From the NCBI GenBank assembly GCA_051162045.1, contig JBISDI010000018.1: a DNA stretch of 64,000 bases; one strand, 5' to 3'. The DNA comes from Anaerozeibacter quisquiliarum (GTDB taxonomy: Bacteria; Bacillota; Clostridia; Christensenellales; Aristaeellaceae). The position numbers were made by a program, and so were the translations under genes. The notes under the pieces were generated by a model that was given only the letters and a program-made list of their open reading frames with translations, was not told the DNA's origin and ran no database searches. Shown here in pieces: positions 33,752 through 41,923 of the stretch (positions are counted from its first letter, which is position 1; each line of letters opens with the position of its first letter).

Positions 33752-34737
33752 CCCAGACTAAACGCGTTTTCAAAGACCGCCCGGCGCTTAGGCAAATGCT
33801 GAGCAGCAACGGCATCCTGATCGGCTTTCTCGCCATCGTGCTGCTGCTCGGCATTTTCGCCAAGGGCTTCTTTACCATCGGCAACCTGGTGACCATCCTG
33901 AAGCAGGTATCGGCGATCGGCATCGCCACAATCGGCGTGGGCATGCTGATTATCATGAACTGCAACGATCTGTCGATCGGCTCGATGTTCGCGCTGTGCG
34001 GCGTGACGGCCGGTCTGACTGTGTCGACCGGCACCGGCGGACTCGGGCTGCCGCCGGTGCTGGGCTTCGCGGTGGGCATCGCGACGGGGGTGGCGTTCGG
34101 GCTGCTCAACGGCGCGATCGTGGCCAAGGGGCGGATTCCGGCGTTCATCGTGACGATGGGCACGCAGTCCATCGCGCGCGGGTTGGCGCTGATCCTGGCG
34201 CACGGCATGCCGGTGGGCTCGTTTCCGGCCGCATTCAACTACCTGGGCACGTCTTCAATCGACGGAAACGGGCTGATTCCGTGGTCGGTCGTCATCTTCC
34301 TCGCAATCGTTCTGGGTATGAACTTCGCCATGCGCAAGCTGCCCATCGGCCGCTACGCCTACGCGGTAGGCGGCAACGAGGACGCGGCGCGGGTGGCCGG
34401 CATCAATGTGGACAAGGTGAAGATGCTGATCTACGTGATCGAAGGTGCGCTGCTGGGGTTGGCCGGCACGTTGATGGCCTCCCGGCTCAAATCGGCCGCC
34501 CCGGCGATGGGCGTGGGGTACGAACTCGACGCCATCGCGGGCGCGATCATCGGCGGCGTCAGCTTCACCGGCGGCATCGGCACCGTAGGCGGAATGGTAT
34601 TGGGCGCCATGATGATCGGCGTCATCAACAACGGCATGGATCTGATCGGCGTCGAGGCCTTCTACAAGCAGCTGGTCAAGGGCTCGATCATCATCGCCGC
34701 GGTGCTGATCGATCGCAAGCGCTCAGGCCGGAGTTAA
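33748..34737 (+). CDS. Ribose-type ABC importer permease
   Basis: A 329-residue RbsC-like permease with about 8-10 helices. Motifs include MLIIMNCNDLSIGSMFALCG, AFIVTMGTQSIARGLALI and the ATPase-contact loop AVGGNEDAARVAGINVDKVK. It completes the importer and the operon. The first 20 residues (MTQTKRVFKDRPALRQMLSS) are a cytosolic basic leader. No strong terminator is seen in the 208 bases downstream, which also hold the 3' end region of the convergent CyuA-like gene. Confidence 0.94.
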   Translation: MTQTKRVFKDRPALRQMLSSNGILIGFLAIVLLLGIFAKGFFTIGNLVTILKQVSAIGIATIGVGMLIIMNCNDLSIGSMFALCGVTAGLTVSTGTGGLGLPPVLGFAVGIATGVAFGLLNGAIVAKGRIPAFIVTMGTQSIARGLALILAHGMPVGSFPAAFNYLGTSSIDGNGLIPWSVVIFLAIVLGMNFAMRKLPIGRYAYAVGGNEDAARVAGINVDKVKMLIYVIEGALLGLAGTLMASRLKSAAPAMGVGYELDAIAGAIIGGVSFTGGIGTVGGMVLGAMMIGVINNGMDLIGVEAFYKQLVKGSIIIAAVLIDRKRSGRS

Positions 34738-34945
34738 AGGAGACTCACCCTCGAAACGAACAAGGGGCGGTCGGGATAGGCTGCACTAAACTGCACAGAA
34801 AATACGGGGTCATGGTATACTTCCGAGGGAAGGAAAGAAGGCGGAAACCATGACTGAAAAATGAGCGCGACGGACCTATGGCAGGGAGGTTTGCATACAA
34901 TTCGGGACGATCTCGTTTTTGGAGCGGAGTCATTTGCATCGGCCG

Positions 34946-36214
34946 CTAGTCCCCGACCATGACGTTCAAGATTTCTACATCGGTGGACTTCATGCCGTCG
35001 CGGCCCAGGCGGCCGATGTTGCAGATGGTTTGTTCGATGTCGCGCCCGACGAGACCGTCGCCGACGTAGAAGGTTTTGTAGTTCTGCGCCATGCGGAAGG
35101 AAAGGGTGCCCGCGTTGACGGCGGAGGCGATCTTGGCCGCGCAGGAGCTCTTTGCGCCATCGCAGACAATACCTCCGACGTTGCACAGCGTGTTGGTAAT
35201 GGTCATTGATATTTGGTCATACCCACAGCCGGCGAGGAAGGCGATACCCGCCGCCGCGCCGCAGGCGGCGCTGACTGCGCCGCAGAATGCCGACAGGTTG
35301 CCGATGTGGCGCTTGATGTGGACCGATACGAGATTTGCGAGCACAAGCGCGCGCATGAGATCGTCTTCGCCCTTTTCCCAAGTCTCGGCGTACTCGAGCA
35401 CCGGGAGCGCCACGGTCATGCCCTGGTTGCCGCTGCCTGAGTTGATGACCACCGGCATGCTGCATCCGTTCATCCGCGCGTCGGAGCCGGCGGCTGCGCG
35501 CGCGGCTGCGCGGCCCTCGACCGTACCGCCCTCGACCGCCATCAATAGCTTGCCGACCTCCGCGCCGTAGCCACCCTTGAGCCCCTCGTCGGATATGGCT
35601 CGGTTCATCTCGATCTGCCGGGAGAGGATCGGCCGGACATCCTCAACGTCGAGCGTACGCGCGAATTCGTCGATGCCGCGAACGCTCAGCAGTGATTTGT
35701 CGACCCCTTCTTCGGCCTTCGTGCGCTCGGATGATCGGAGCAGTTCCGCACCGTTTTTTTCGATGCGGGTGATGTTGGTATGCTCACGCTCGACAGTCAC
35801 CGACGCGCGCTGCCCGCCGCCCGTCGCCTCGATGCATATGTAGAGTTTATCCTTGCCTTGAGCGTATTTCACGTCGCAGAAGCCCGCCGCAACCAATTCG
35901 CGCGTTTGGGCGATATCCGCCTCGGTCACGGACGCGAGCACCTCGAAGGTCAGCGCCGCGTTGCCGCCGACACAGCCGAGCGTCGCAGCGGCCTTGATGC
36001 CGCGCTGTCCGCCGGAGTTGGGGACGGTGACGCTCTTGACGTTCTTGATGATGTTCCCGCTTAAGTGCGCTACGATGCGCTCCGGGAATGTGCCGAGTAC
36101 CTCGCGCACCTTTGCGGCGGCAAACGCGATGGCGATCGGCTCCGTGCAGCCCAGCGCCGGAACCAACTCGTGCCGAAGGATTTTGATATAGCCGTCGTAT
36201 ATCCGCTTATCCAT
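34946..36214 (-). CDS. CyuA/UPF0597-type L-cysteine desulfidase-like protein (second copy)
   Basis: A 422-residue paralogue of the protein at 6921-8189, with the same motifs: PALGCTEPIAIAFAAAKV, SGNIIKNVKSVTVPNSGG, INSGSGNQGMTVALPVLEYA, SAFCGAVSAACGAAAG and VCDGAKSSCAAKI. The conserved Cys set for the iron-sulfur cluster is complete. ATG 36214 follows CATAGGAGTTCTTTGG. It lies 21 bases after the GntR gene on the same strand, so the two are co-transcribed and diverge from the Liv/Dha/ATC operon. Cysteine breakdown to pyruvate and sulfide is the known activity of the family; a related substrate is possible. Confidence 0.9.
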   Translation of the reverse strand: MDKRIYDGYIKILRHELVPALGCTEPIAIAFAAAKVREVLGTFPERIVAHLSGNIIKNVKSVTVPNSGGQRGIKAAATLGCVGGNAALTFEVLASVTEADIAQTRELVAAGFCDVKYAQGKDKLYICIEATGGGQRASVTVEREHTNITRIEKNGAELLRSSERTKAEEGVDKSLLSVRGIDEFARTLDVEDVRPILSRQIEMNRAISDEGLKGGYGAEVGKLLMAVEGGTVEGRAAARAAAGSDARMNGCSMPVVINSGSGNQGMTVALPVLEYAETWEKGEDDLMRALVLANLVSVHIKRHIGNLSAFCGAVSAACGAAAGIAFLAGCGYDQISMTITNTLCNVGGIVCDGAKSSCAAKIASAVNAGTLSFRMAQNYKTFYVGDGLVGRDIEQTICNIGRLGRDGMKSTDVEILNVMVGD

Positions 36215-36235
36215 GCCAAAGAACTCCTATGAGCG

Positions 36236-36868
36236 TTATTTGAGCGTTCGAAACGTATTGATGTCTCGCCTGAGCGCGTCGACCGCCCCGTCGCGGTCAT
36301 GGCGGCGAATGCATTCGACAATCTGCCGGTGCAGAATTGACGGCTGCATGAAGGCGCTGTCCTGCCAACGGTCCCAGTAGAGTTGAAGATAGGCGCGCAT
36401 CGACGTGTCGAGCGCCGCGCGCAGCTGGCCGTAGATGAACTCGTTTTCCGCAAAAGACACGAGAGTCAGGTGAAAGTTGAGCGTGCCGCTCCAATAGTCC
36501 TTGGCGTCGTTCTGGGACAGGAACAGAAATTCGGTTTCGACAACGCTCTCCAGCCTGCACAACTGCGTCGGGGTGATGTCGTCAAAGCTCTCCATTAAGC
36601 ATCCGCATTCGAGCATCGTACGAAACTGCAAGATGTCTCGGATGTTTCGGTCGGTATAGCGCACGACGATATACCCCAGCCTCGGCACACTGCGCAGCAC
36701 GCCCTGCGAGCACAGCTCGACCAGCGCCTCGCGCACAGGGGATTTGGAAACCTCAAGCTTTTCAGCGAGCCGCTTTTCGTTGATCACACTATCCGCCGTG
36801 TATTCGCCGTTGATGATGCCGCGCAGTACCGCGGCATAGACCTTGCTTTTAAGCGTCCCGCTAGTCAT
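36236..36868 (-). CDS. GntR-family (FadR-type) transcriptional regulator
   Basis: A 210-residue regulator. The N-terminal GntR winged helix is clear (VYAAVLRGIINGEYTADSVI, EKRLAEKLEVSKSPVREALV, LRSVPRLGYIV), and the all-helical FCD-type ligand domain follows (FRTMLECGCLMES, LNFHLTLVSFAENEF, LHRQIVECIRRHDRDGAVDAL). FadR/FCD proteins sense organic acids and amino acids. The ribosome site before ATG 36868 is poor. It is the proximal gene of the minus-strand unit and probably controls both divergent promoters at 36927-37003. Confidence 0.92.
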   Translation of the reverse strand: MTSGTLKSKVYAAVLRGIINGEYTADSVINEKRLAEKLEVSKSPVREALVELCSQGVLRSVPRLGYIVVRYTDRNIRDILQFRTMLECGCLMESFDDITPTQLCRLESVVETEFLFLSQNDAKDYWSGTLNFHLTLVSFAENEFIYGQLRAALDTSMRAYLQLYWDRWQDSAFMQPSILHRQIVECIRRHDRDGAVDALRRDINTFRTLK

Positions 36869-36926
36869 ATCAGCATACCACGCCAGCCTTCGGCTTCCTC
36901 TCTATGGGCATTAACCATCGTTATAT

Positions 36927-36955
36927 ATAATATGCTATATTGCCCACTCTGTCAA
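36927..36955 (-). promoter_or_regulatory. Promoter of the gntR-cyuA unit with overlapping operator-like repeat
   Basis: On the minus strand a perfect TTGACA (complement 36950-36955), a 17-base spacer and TATTAT (complement 36927-36932). The inverted repeat AATAT-GCT-ATATT (36929-36941) covers the -10 box and is a candidate autoregulatory operator for the GntR protein. Confidence 0.75.
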
Positions 36956-36974
36956 CCATCTTTTCAGTTTCTTG

Positions 36975-37003
36975 TTGACACCCCGTTGCATGCATGTTAT
37001 AAT
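36975..37003 (+). promoter_or_regulatory. Consensus promoter of the Liv/Dha/ATC operon
   Basis: TTGACA (36975-36980), 17 bases, TATAAT (36998-37003): both boxes match the sigma-A consensus exactly. This strong promoter starts about 20 bases from the divergent one, so bound regulator could affect both. Confidence 0.85.
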
Positions 37004-37038
37004 TGCGCCGTAAATCGACGCTTGCGCTTGTGGCTTGC

Positions 37039-37081
37039 TGAGCATATTAGCAAATCGAAGCTCATTGAGCATATCAGCAAA
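37039..37081. repeat. Direct repeat in the leader of the Liv operon
   Basis: TGAGCATATTAGCAAA (37039-37054) and TGAGCATATCAGCAAA (37066-37081) differ at one base and are 27 bases apart. They lie downstream of the expected transcription start, in the untranslated leader, where they could be operators (roadblock) or RNA-level sites. Confidence 0.6.
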
Positions 37082-37104
37082 CCCAGTCCGGCCATGGGTT
37101 TTTG

Positions 37105-37129
37105 AAGGCCGCACGCAGACCGCGGCCTT
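37105..37129 (+). promoter_or_regulatory. Leader hairpin before the Liv binding-protein gene
   Basis: AAGGCCGC (37105-37112) pairs perfectly with GCGGCCTT (37122-37129) across a 9-base loop. It is followed by TAAAATAG and then the ribosome site of the next gene. It may be an attenuator or an mRNA-stability element; there is no strong T-run. Confidence 0.4.
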
Positions 37130-37167
37130 TAAAATAGAGAAAATCAAAGAAGGGGAGTATCCACAGC

Positions 37168-38289
37168 ATGAAGAAGATCTTTACCATTCTCCTGACCCTC
37201 GCGCTGCTCGTGCCCAGTTTCGCCTTAGCCGAGGGCGGAACAATCAAGATCGCTGTCGCCGCCCCGATGACGGGCGACAACGCCGAGTATGGCATCGGCT
37301 TTGCCAACGCGGCGAAGCTGATGGCTTCCGAGTGGAACGCCAAGGGCGGCGTTAACGTGGGCGGCTCGGCCTACCAGATCGAGATCGTCGAGTTCGACGA
37401 CAAGTCCGACTCCGACGAGGCCGCGATCATCGCCGAGAAGATCGTATCCGACGGCGATATCTGGGGCATCATCGGCCACTTCGCGTCTGGCATCTGCATG
37501 GTTGCCGCGCCGACCTATCAAGACGCCGAGTATGTCAACATCAGCCCCTCGGCCTCCCATAAGGACTACTCCTCGATCGGCGACTACATCTTCCGCAACA
37601 ACACAGTCATCACGGTCGAGACCAAGACCGGCGCGGAAATAGCCGTGAAGGACCTCGCCGGCAAGAACATCGGCGTGCTGTCTATCGACACCGAGTGGGG
37701 CCAGTCTGCCGGCAACGCGATGGAGGATAATATTAAGGCACTCGGCGGCAACTTCGCGCTGCGCCAAGAGGTCTCCACCGACGCGGTCGACTTCGCGACC
37801 GAGATCGCGAACTTCAAGGCGGCGAATTGCGACGTCATCATGGTCGCCGGCATGTACGGAACGCTTGCCCCGTTCGCCGTAGCGGCTAAGAACAGCGACT
37901 TCGACGTGAAACTGGTCGGCTGCTCCAACGCCTACACCGACAACCTGATCAAGATAGCGGGTGATGCCGCCAACGGCATCTACGCCCCGGTGTCCTTCTT
38001 TGCAGGCAACACCGACGAGCGCGTTCAAACCTATGTCACGGCGTATACCGATACCTACGGCGCAGCGCCGTCCGCGCTGACCACGCAGGCATATGACTCG
38101 GTAGGCATCCTGCTCTCGGCCATCGAGCGCGCCGGCAAGCTCGACCGCGCGGCCATCAGAGATGAGATGTACAAGACCGAGTACGACGGCATGTCCGGCT
38201 ACACGACCTTCGACGAGGGCGGCGATGCCCAGAAGGTGTTCACCAAGATCACGGTCGACGGCGGTATTTTCAAGCTGGCAGAGTTCTAA
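37168..38289 (+). CDS. Branched-chain-amino-acid-type ABC importer binding protein (LivJ-like)
   Basis: A 373-residue receptor. Signal peptide residues 1-21 (MKKIFTILLTLALLVPSFAL, cut near AEG). The mature start IKIAVAAPMTGDNAEYGIGF, IWGIIGHFASGICMVAAPTY and NISPSASHKDYS are typical of LivJ/AmiC-like receptors, which bind amino acids, amides or urea. AAGGGGAGTATCC precedes ATG 37168. It is the first gene after a consensus promoter. The ligand is unknown; downstream ATC-hydrolase and divergent CyuA-like genes favour a small N/S-containing acid or amide (inference). Confidence 0.92.
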   Translation: MKKIFTILLTLALLVPSFALAEGGTIKIAVAAPMTGDNAEYGIGFANAAKLMASEWNAKGGVNVGGSAYQIEIVEFDDKSDSDEAAIIAEKIVSDGDIWGIIGHFASGICMVAAPTYQDAEYVNISPSASHKDYSSIGDYIFRNNTVITVETKTGAEIAVKDLAGKNIGVLSIDTEWGQSAGNAMEDNIKALGGNFALRQEVSTDAVDFATEIANFKAANCDVIMVAGMYGTLAPFAVAAKNSDFDVKLVGCSNAYTDNLIKIAGDAANGIYAPVSFFAGNTDERVQTYVTAYTDTYGAAPSALTTQAYDSVGILLSAIERAGKLDRAAIRDEMYKTEYDGMSGYTTFDEGGDAQKVFTKITVDGGIFKLAEF

Positions 38290-38320
38290 AAAGCGACCGT
38301 TGCAGCGTTAGAGGGCCTTG

Positions 38321-38361
38321 TTCCCCTCCATTCTCCTCCTTCGGAGAGGAATGGAGGGGAA
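38321..38361 (+). terminator. Hairpin after the Liv binding-protein gene
   Basis: Perfect 13-base arms TTCCCCTCCATTC (38321-38333) and GAATGGAGGGGAA (38349-38361) enclose a second small stem CTCC-TTC-GGAG. The hairpin lies between the receptor and permease genes, as in the other two ABC operons of the window. The arm sequence resembles the ends of the palindromic elements in the spoIIIA operon. Confidence 0.7.
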
Positions 38362-38425
38362 TGGAAGGACGCTCGATCCCATCCAGCCCCCGCAAAGCCA
38401 ATCCAACGGAAGGAGACTGTCGCCG

Positions 38426-38467
38426 GTGCCTACGGCGCGGCGACGCAGTAACGTATGCAGACATTGA
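38426..38467 (+). CDS. Possible 13-codon leader ORF overlapping livH
   Basis: The permease ATG (38455) has no ribosome site of its own and is preceded in frame by a stop. A good site, GGAAGGAGA (38409-38417), instead fits GTG 38426, which opens a 13-codon frame (VPTARRRSNVCRH) that runs over the permease start and stops at 38467. Ribosomes ending there could restart on the permease gene. This is inferred from spacing only. Confidence 0.35.
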   Translation: MPTARRRSNVCRH

Positions 38468-39342
38468 TCGGTACTGTGATCAACGGCCTCGCGCTAGGCA
38501 TGGCGTACGCACTAATCGCCGTCGGATATTCAATGGTGTTCGGCGTGTTGCGGCTCATCAACTTTTCGCACGGCGCGGTCTACGCGTTCGGTGCGTATAT
38601 GGTGTATTTTTTTGTCTCCTTGGAATTCGGCCTGTTTCCGGCAATTCTGCTGTCGGTCATTACCTCGGGCGCGCTCGCGCTGCTGATCGACAAGACAGCG
38701 CTGGAGCCCTTGAGAAAGAAAAAATCCATACCCATCGCGACACTCATCACGACGATCGGCGTGTCCTTCATCATTCAAAACGTGCTGTCGATTGAATACG
38801 TGTTCGGCAGTGAGAAACGGGGCTTTCCCTCGCTGAATCTGTTCCCGAACGTTATCATCGGGCACATCACGATCCAGTCGAGTCAAATCATCATGCTCGT
38901 GGTGGCGATCGCGCTGCTCATGGTGCTGACCTTTATTGTGGGCCATACCAAGATCGGGCTGGCGATGCGCGCGACCGAGCAGAACAGCAAGGCCGCGAAC
39001 CTGATGGGCATCAACGTCAACTTCGTGATCTCGTTCACCTTCTTCATCGGCGGCGCGTCGGCGGCGATCGCGGGTTCGCTGATCGGCGGCTACTATCAGG
39101 TCATATCGCCGACGATGGGCTCGCTGATCGGCTTAAAGGCATTTTCCGCCGCAGTCGTGGGCGGCATCGGCATCCTGTATGGCTCGGTCGTCGGCGGGCT
39201 CGTTGTGGGCGTCGCGGAAACGCTGGCCGCGCAGTACCTCGGAAGTAATGTGCGCGATCCGATGGCCTTCGTCATCCTGATCCTGATTCTCATCATCAAG
39301 CCGACCGGCATTTTCGGCAAGAAAGGCATTTCGAAGGTGTAA
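38455..39342 (+). CDS. Branched-chain-type ABC importer permease (LivH-like)
   Basis: A 295-residue permease. The N-terminus INGLALGMAYALIAVGYSMV, the block LRLINFSHGAVYAFGAYMVY and the ATPase-contact loop AMRATEQNSKAANLMGINVN are family signatures. It has about 8 membrane segments. It lacks a normal ribosome site at ATG 38455 (see the small leader frame at 38426). It follows the hairpin at 38321-38361 and is 3 bases before the second permease gene. Confidence 0.93.
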   Translation: MQTLIGTVINGLALGMAYALIAVGYSMVFGVLRLINFSHGAVYAFGAYMVYFFVSLEFGLFPAILLSVITSGALALLIDKTALEPLRKKKSIPIATLITTIGVSFIIQNVLSIEYVFGSEKRGFPSLNLFPNVIIGHITIQSSQIIMLVVAIALLMVLTFIVGHTKIGLAMRATEQNSKAANLMGINVNFVISFTFFIGGASAAIAGSLIGGYYQVISPTMGSLIGLKAFSAAVVGGIGILYGSVVGGLVVGVAETLAAQYLGSNVRDPMAFVILILILIIKPTGIFGKKGISKV

Positions 39343-39345
39343 CGC

Positions 39346-40410
39346 ATGAAGAACAAGCGATTCGGTTCCATCCGGGAAAACGGCTTGCTGTACGTGTTCG
39401 AGCACTTCGTCAACGCCTATAAGTGGCCGCTGCTCGTTGCGTTCGGCCTGCTGGCCGTTTCGGTTCCCTACCTCGGGCTCAGCCGCGCGACGCTGCGGCT
39501 GCTCACAATGATCGCGCTTTACTCAATGCTGGGCATGGGCCTCAACGTACTGGTCGGCTACACCGGGCAGGTGTCGCTCGGCCACGCGGGCTTCTACGGC
39601 ATCGGGGCGTACACCTGCGCGCTGTTGCAAGTGCGCTTGGGCTTGGCCTTCTGGCCATCGCTTGCGGTCGCGGGCGTGTTCACGGCGCTGATCGGCTTCC
39701 TGCTGGGCCTGCCGACACTGCGGCTGTCAGGCGCCTATCTGTCGATCGTGACCCTCGGCTTCTGCGAGGTCGTGCAGATGATCCTCAAGCAGTGGGAGAG
39801 CGTGACGTTTGGCAACTACGGCGTGCGCAACATCCCTAAGCCCGAACTGTTCGGCCACACCTTCAACCTGCAAAACGGCGGCTTCTACCAGATCATCCTG
39901 GTGCTGGCGGTGCTAGCGGCGGTCGCCTGCCTCGCGATCAAGCGCTCGAAGACCGGCCGCGCATTCCTCGCCATCCGCGACGACGAACTCGCTGCGACGA
40001 TGATGGGCATCAAGACCTCCCGCTACAAGATATTGGCCTTTGTGATCTCCGCGTTCATCACCGGGATCGCGGGTGGATTCTACTCGGTCATCAACAACGG
40101 CTACATCGAGCCGACGAACTTCGTGTTCAACATCTCGGTGCTGATCATCAGCGTGGTCATCGTCGGCGGGCTGGGAACGATCCGCGGCATGGTGTTTGGC
40201 GCGGCGCTGCTGTTGCTGTTCCCTGAGGTGTTCCGCGGGCTCAACGAATGGCGCTTCGTGATCTACGGCGTACTGCTGGTGCTGATGATGCAGTTTCGGC
40301 CGCAGGGTGCGCTCGGGTGGCAGTCGACGCTGCCCTACCAACTGTCCAGCAGGACCCGACGCGAGCTCGACCGGCTCGGGTTTTCCGCGGACCTGCGGAA
40401 GGGGGCGTAG
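39346..40410 (+). CDS. Branched-chain-type ABC importer permease (LivM-like)
   Basis: A 354-residue second permease. Typical stretches are LGMGLNVLVGYTGQVSLGHA, GFYGIGAYTCALL, LRLSGAYLSIVTLGFCEVVQ and the contact loop AIRDDELAATMMGIKTSRYK. It has an N-terminal cytosolic leader and a basic C-terminal tail (SSRTRRELDRLGFSADLRK). It pairs with the LivH-like gene to form the channel. Confidence 0.93.
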   Translation: MKNKRFGSIRENGLLYVFEHFVNAYKWPLLVAFGLLAVSVPYLGLSRATLRLLTMIALYSMLGMGLNVLVGYTGQVSLGHAGFYGIGAYTCALLQVRLGLAFWPSLAVAGVFTALIGFLLGLPTLRLSGAYLSIVTLGFCEVVQMILKQWESVTFGNYGVRNIPKPELFGHTFNLQNGGFYQIILVLAVLAAVACLAIKRSKTGRAFLAIRDDELAATMMGIKTSRYKILAFVISAFITGIAGGFYSVINNGYIEPTNFVFNISVLIISVVIVGGLGTIRGMVFGAALLLLFPEVFRGLNEWRFVIYGVLLVLMMQFRPQGALGWQSTLPYQLSSRTRRELDRLGFSADLRKGA

Positions 40411-40413
40411 GCT

Positions 40414-41190
40414 GTGTTTCTGAACGTCAAAGATATCACCATGCAGTTTGGCGGCCTGCGCGCGGTCGATGGCGTGAGTTTCCACGTGGACGAGGGCGAG
40501 ATTATAAGTCTGATCGGCCCAAACGGCGCGGGCAAGACGACGGTGTTCAACATGCTGACCGGCGTCTACCAAATCACGGGCGGCTCGATGGAGTTTTGCA
40601 GCGATAAGCTCAAGGGCAGGATGCCGCAGGACATCGTGAGGTTGGGCATCGCGCGCACCTTTCAGAACCTACGGCTGTTCCCGAAGCTGCGCGTCATTGA
40701 AAACGTGCTGGTCGGCATGCACGTGGGTACAAAGTATTCTTTCCTCTCGAGCCTGTTCCGAACAGGCAGCTTCCGGCGCGAGGAGAGCGACAAGACCGTG
40801 CGCGCAATCGAGATACTCGAGAGCATCGGCCTTCGTCGCCACATCAACAGCTATGCGGAGAGCCTGCCCTACGGCGAGCAGCGCAAGGTCGAGATCGCGC
40901 GCGCGATGGCGACCGACGCGAAGCTCTTGCTGCTCGACGAGCCGGCCGCGGGCATGAACCCGGCGGAGAGCGAGGATCTGCTGCGCTTCATCCGTAGCCT
41001 CAAGCAGAAGGGCTACACAATCCTGCTGATCGAGCATGACATGAACGTGGTCATGAATATCTCCGACCGCATCTACGTGCTCGACCACGGCAAGCTCATC
41101 GCCGAGGGACTGCCCAAAGAGATCGCCAACAACCGGTGCGTCATCGACGCTTACCTGGGAGGGGAGCGGAAAAAGCATGCTGAGCATTGA
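40414..41190 (+). CDS. Branched-chain-type ABC importer ATPase (LivG-like)
   Basis: A 258-residue ATPase. Walker A GPNGAGKTTVFNML, Q-loop region IARTFQNLRLFPKLRVIENV, signature LPYGEQRKVEIARAM, Walker B LLLLDEPAAGMNP and the closing LivG-type block IEHDMNVVMNISDRIYVLDH are all intact. The start is GTG 40414 after GGAAGGGGG. Its end overlaps the LivF-like start by 14 bases. Confidence 0.94.
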   Translation: MFLNVKDITMQFGGLRAVDGVSFHVDEGEIISLIGPNGAGKTTVFNMLTGVYQITGGSMEFCSDKLKGRMPQDIVRLGIARTFQNLRLFPKLRVIENVLVGMHVGTKYSFLSSLFRTGSFRREESDKTVRAIEILESIGLRRHINSYAESLPYGEQRKVEIARAMATDAKLLLLDEPAAGMNPAESEDLLRFIRSLKQKGYTILLIEHDMNVVMNISDRIYVLDHGKLIAEGLPKEIANNRCVIDAYLGGERKKHAEH

Positions 41191-41923
41191 AAAGCTCCAC
41201 GTGAGCTACGGCCCGATCAACGCGCTAAAGGGCATCTCCATGGAAGTCGGCGAGGGTGAGATCGTGACGCTGATCGGCTCGAACGGCGCGGGCAAGTCGA
41301 CGACGCTCGGTGCCATCACCGGGCTTGTGCGCGCGGCCTCGGGCGCGATCCGCTTTCGCGGCAAGGACATCACGAACCTGCCGCCCTACAAGATCGTCGA
41401 GGCCGGCATCAGCCTGTCGCCCGAGGGGCGAGAGGTGTTCCCGGCGCTGACGGTGCACGAGAACCTCAAGCTGGGCGCGTACACGCGCGGGGACAAAAGC
41501 GAGATCGATGCGTCCTTCGATCGCGTGTACGAGCTGTTCCCCAGGCTCCGCGAGCGCGCCTTACAGACCGCCGGCACACTCTCCGGCGGTGAGCAGCAGA
41601 TGCTCGCCATCGGCCGAGCGCTCATGAGCCGGCCGAGGCTGCTGCTGCTCGACGAGCCGTCGATGGGGCTCGCACCGAACCTCGTGCTCATGATCTTTGA
41701 CCTGATCGAGTCGATTAACAAGCAGGGTACGACGATTCTGCTGATCGAGCAAAACGCAAACATGGCGCTGTCCATCGCACACCGCGCCTATGTGCTGGAG
41801 ACCGGCAATATCGCCATATCCGGCCCGGCGGCGGAGCTGTCGGAGGATCCCCGCGTAAAAAACGCATATCTCGGAGGGAATGCGCACTGCGCCGAGCATC
41901 AGCCGAAAGGAGAAACGATATGA
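41177..41923 (+). CDS. Branched-chain-type ABC importer ATPase (LivF-like)
   Basis: A 248-residue ATPase with Walker A GSNGAGKSTTLGAI, the LivF block SPEGREVFPALTVHENL, signature LSGGEQQMLAIGRAL and Walker B LLLLDEPSMGLAP. It lies on the last transporter position; its stop overlaps the DhaK start (ATGA), which directly couples uptake and metabolism. Confidence 0.94.
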   Translation: MLSIEKLHVSYGPINALKGISMEVGEGEIVTLIGSNGAGKSTTLGAITGLVRAASGAIRFRGKDITNLPPYKIVEAGISLSPEGREVFPALTVHENLKLGAYTRGDKSEIDASFDRVYELFPRLRERALQTAGTLSGGEQQMLAIGRALMSRPRLLLLDEPSMGLAPNLVLMIFDLIESINKQGTTILLIEQNANMALSIAHRAYVLETGNIAISGPAAELSEDPRVKNAYLGGNAHCAEHQPKGETI

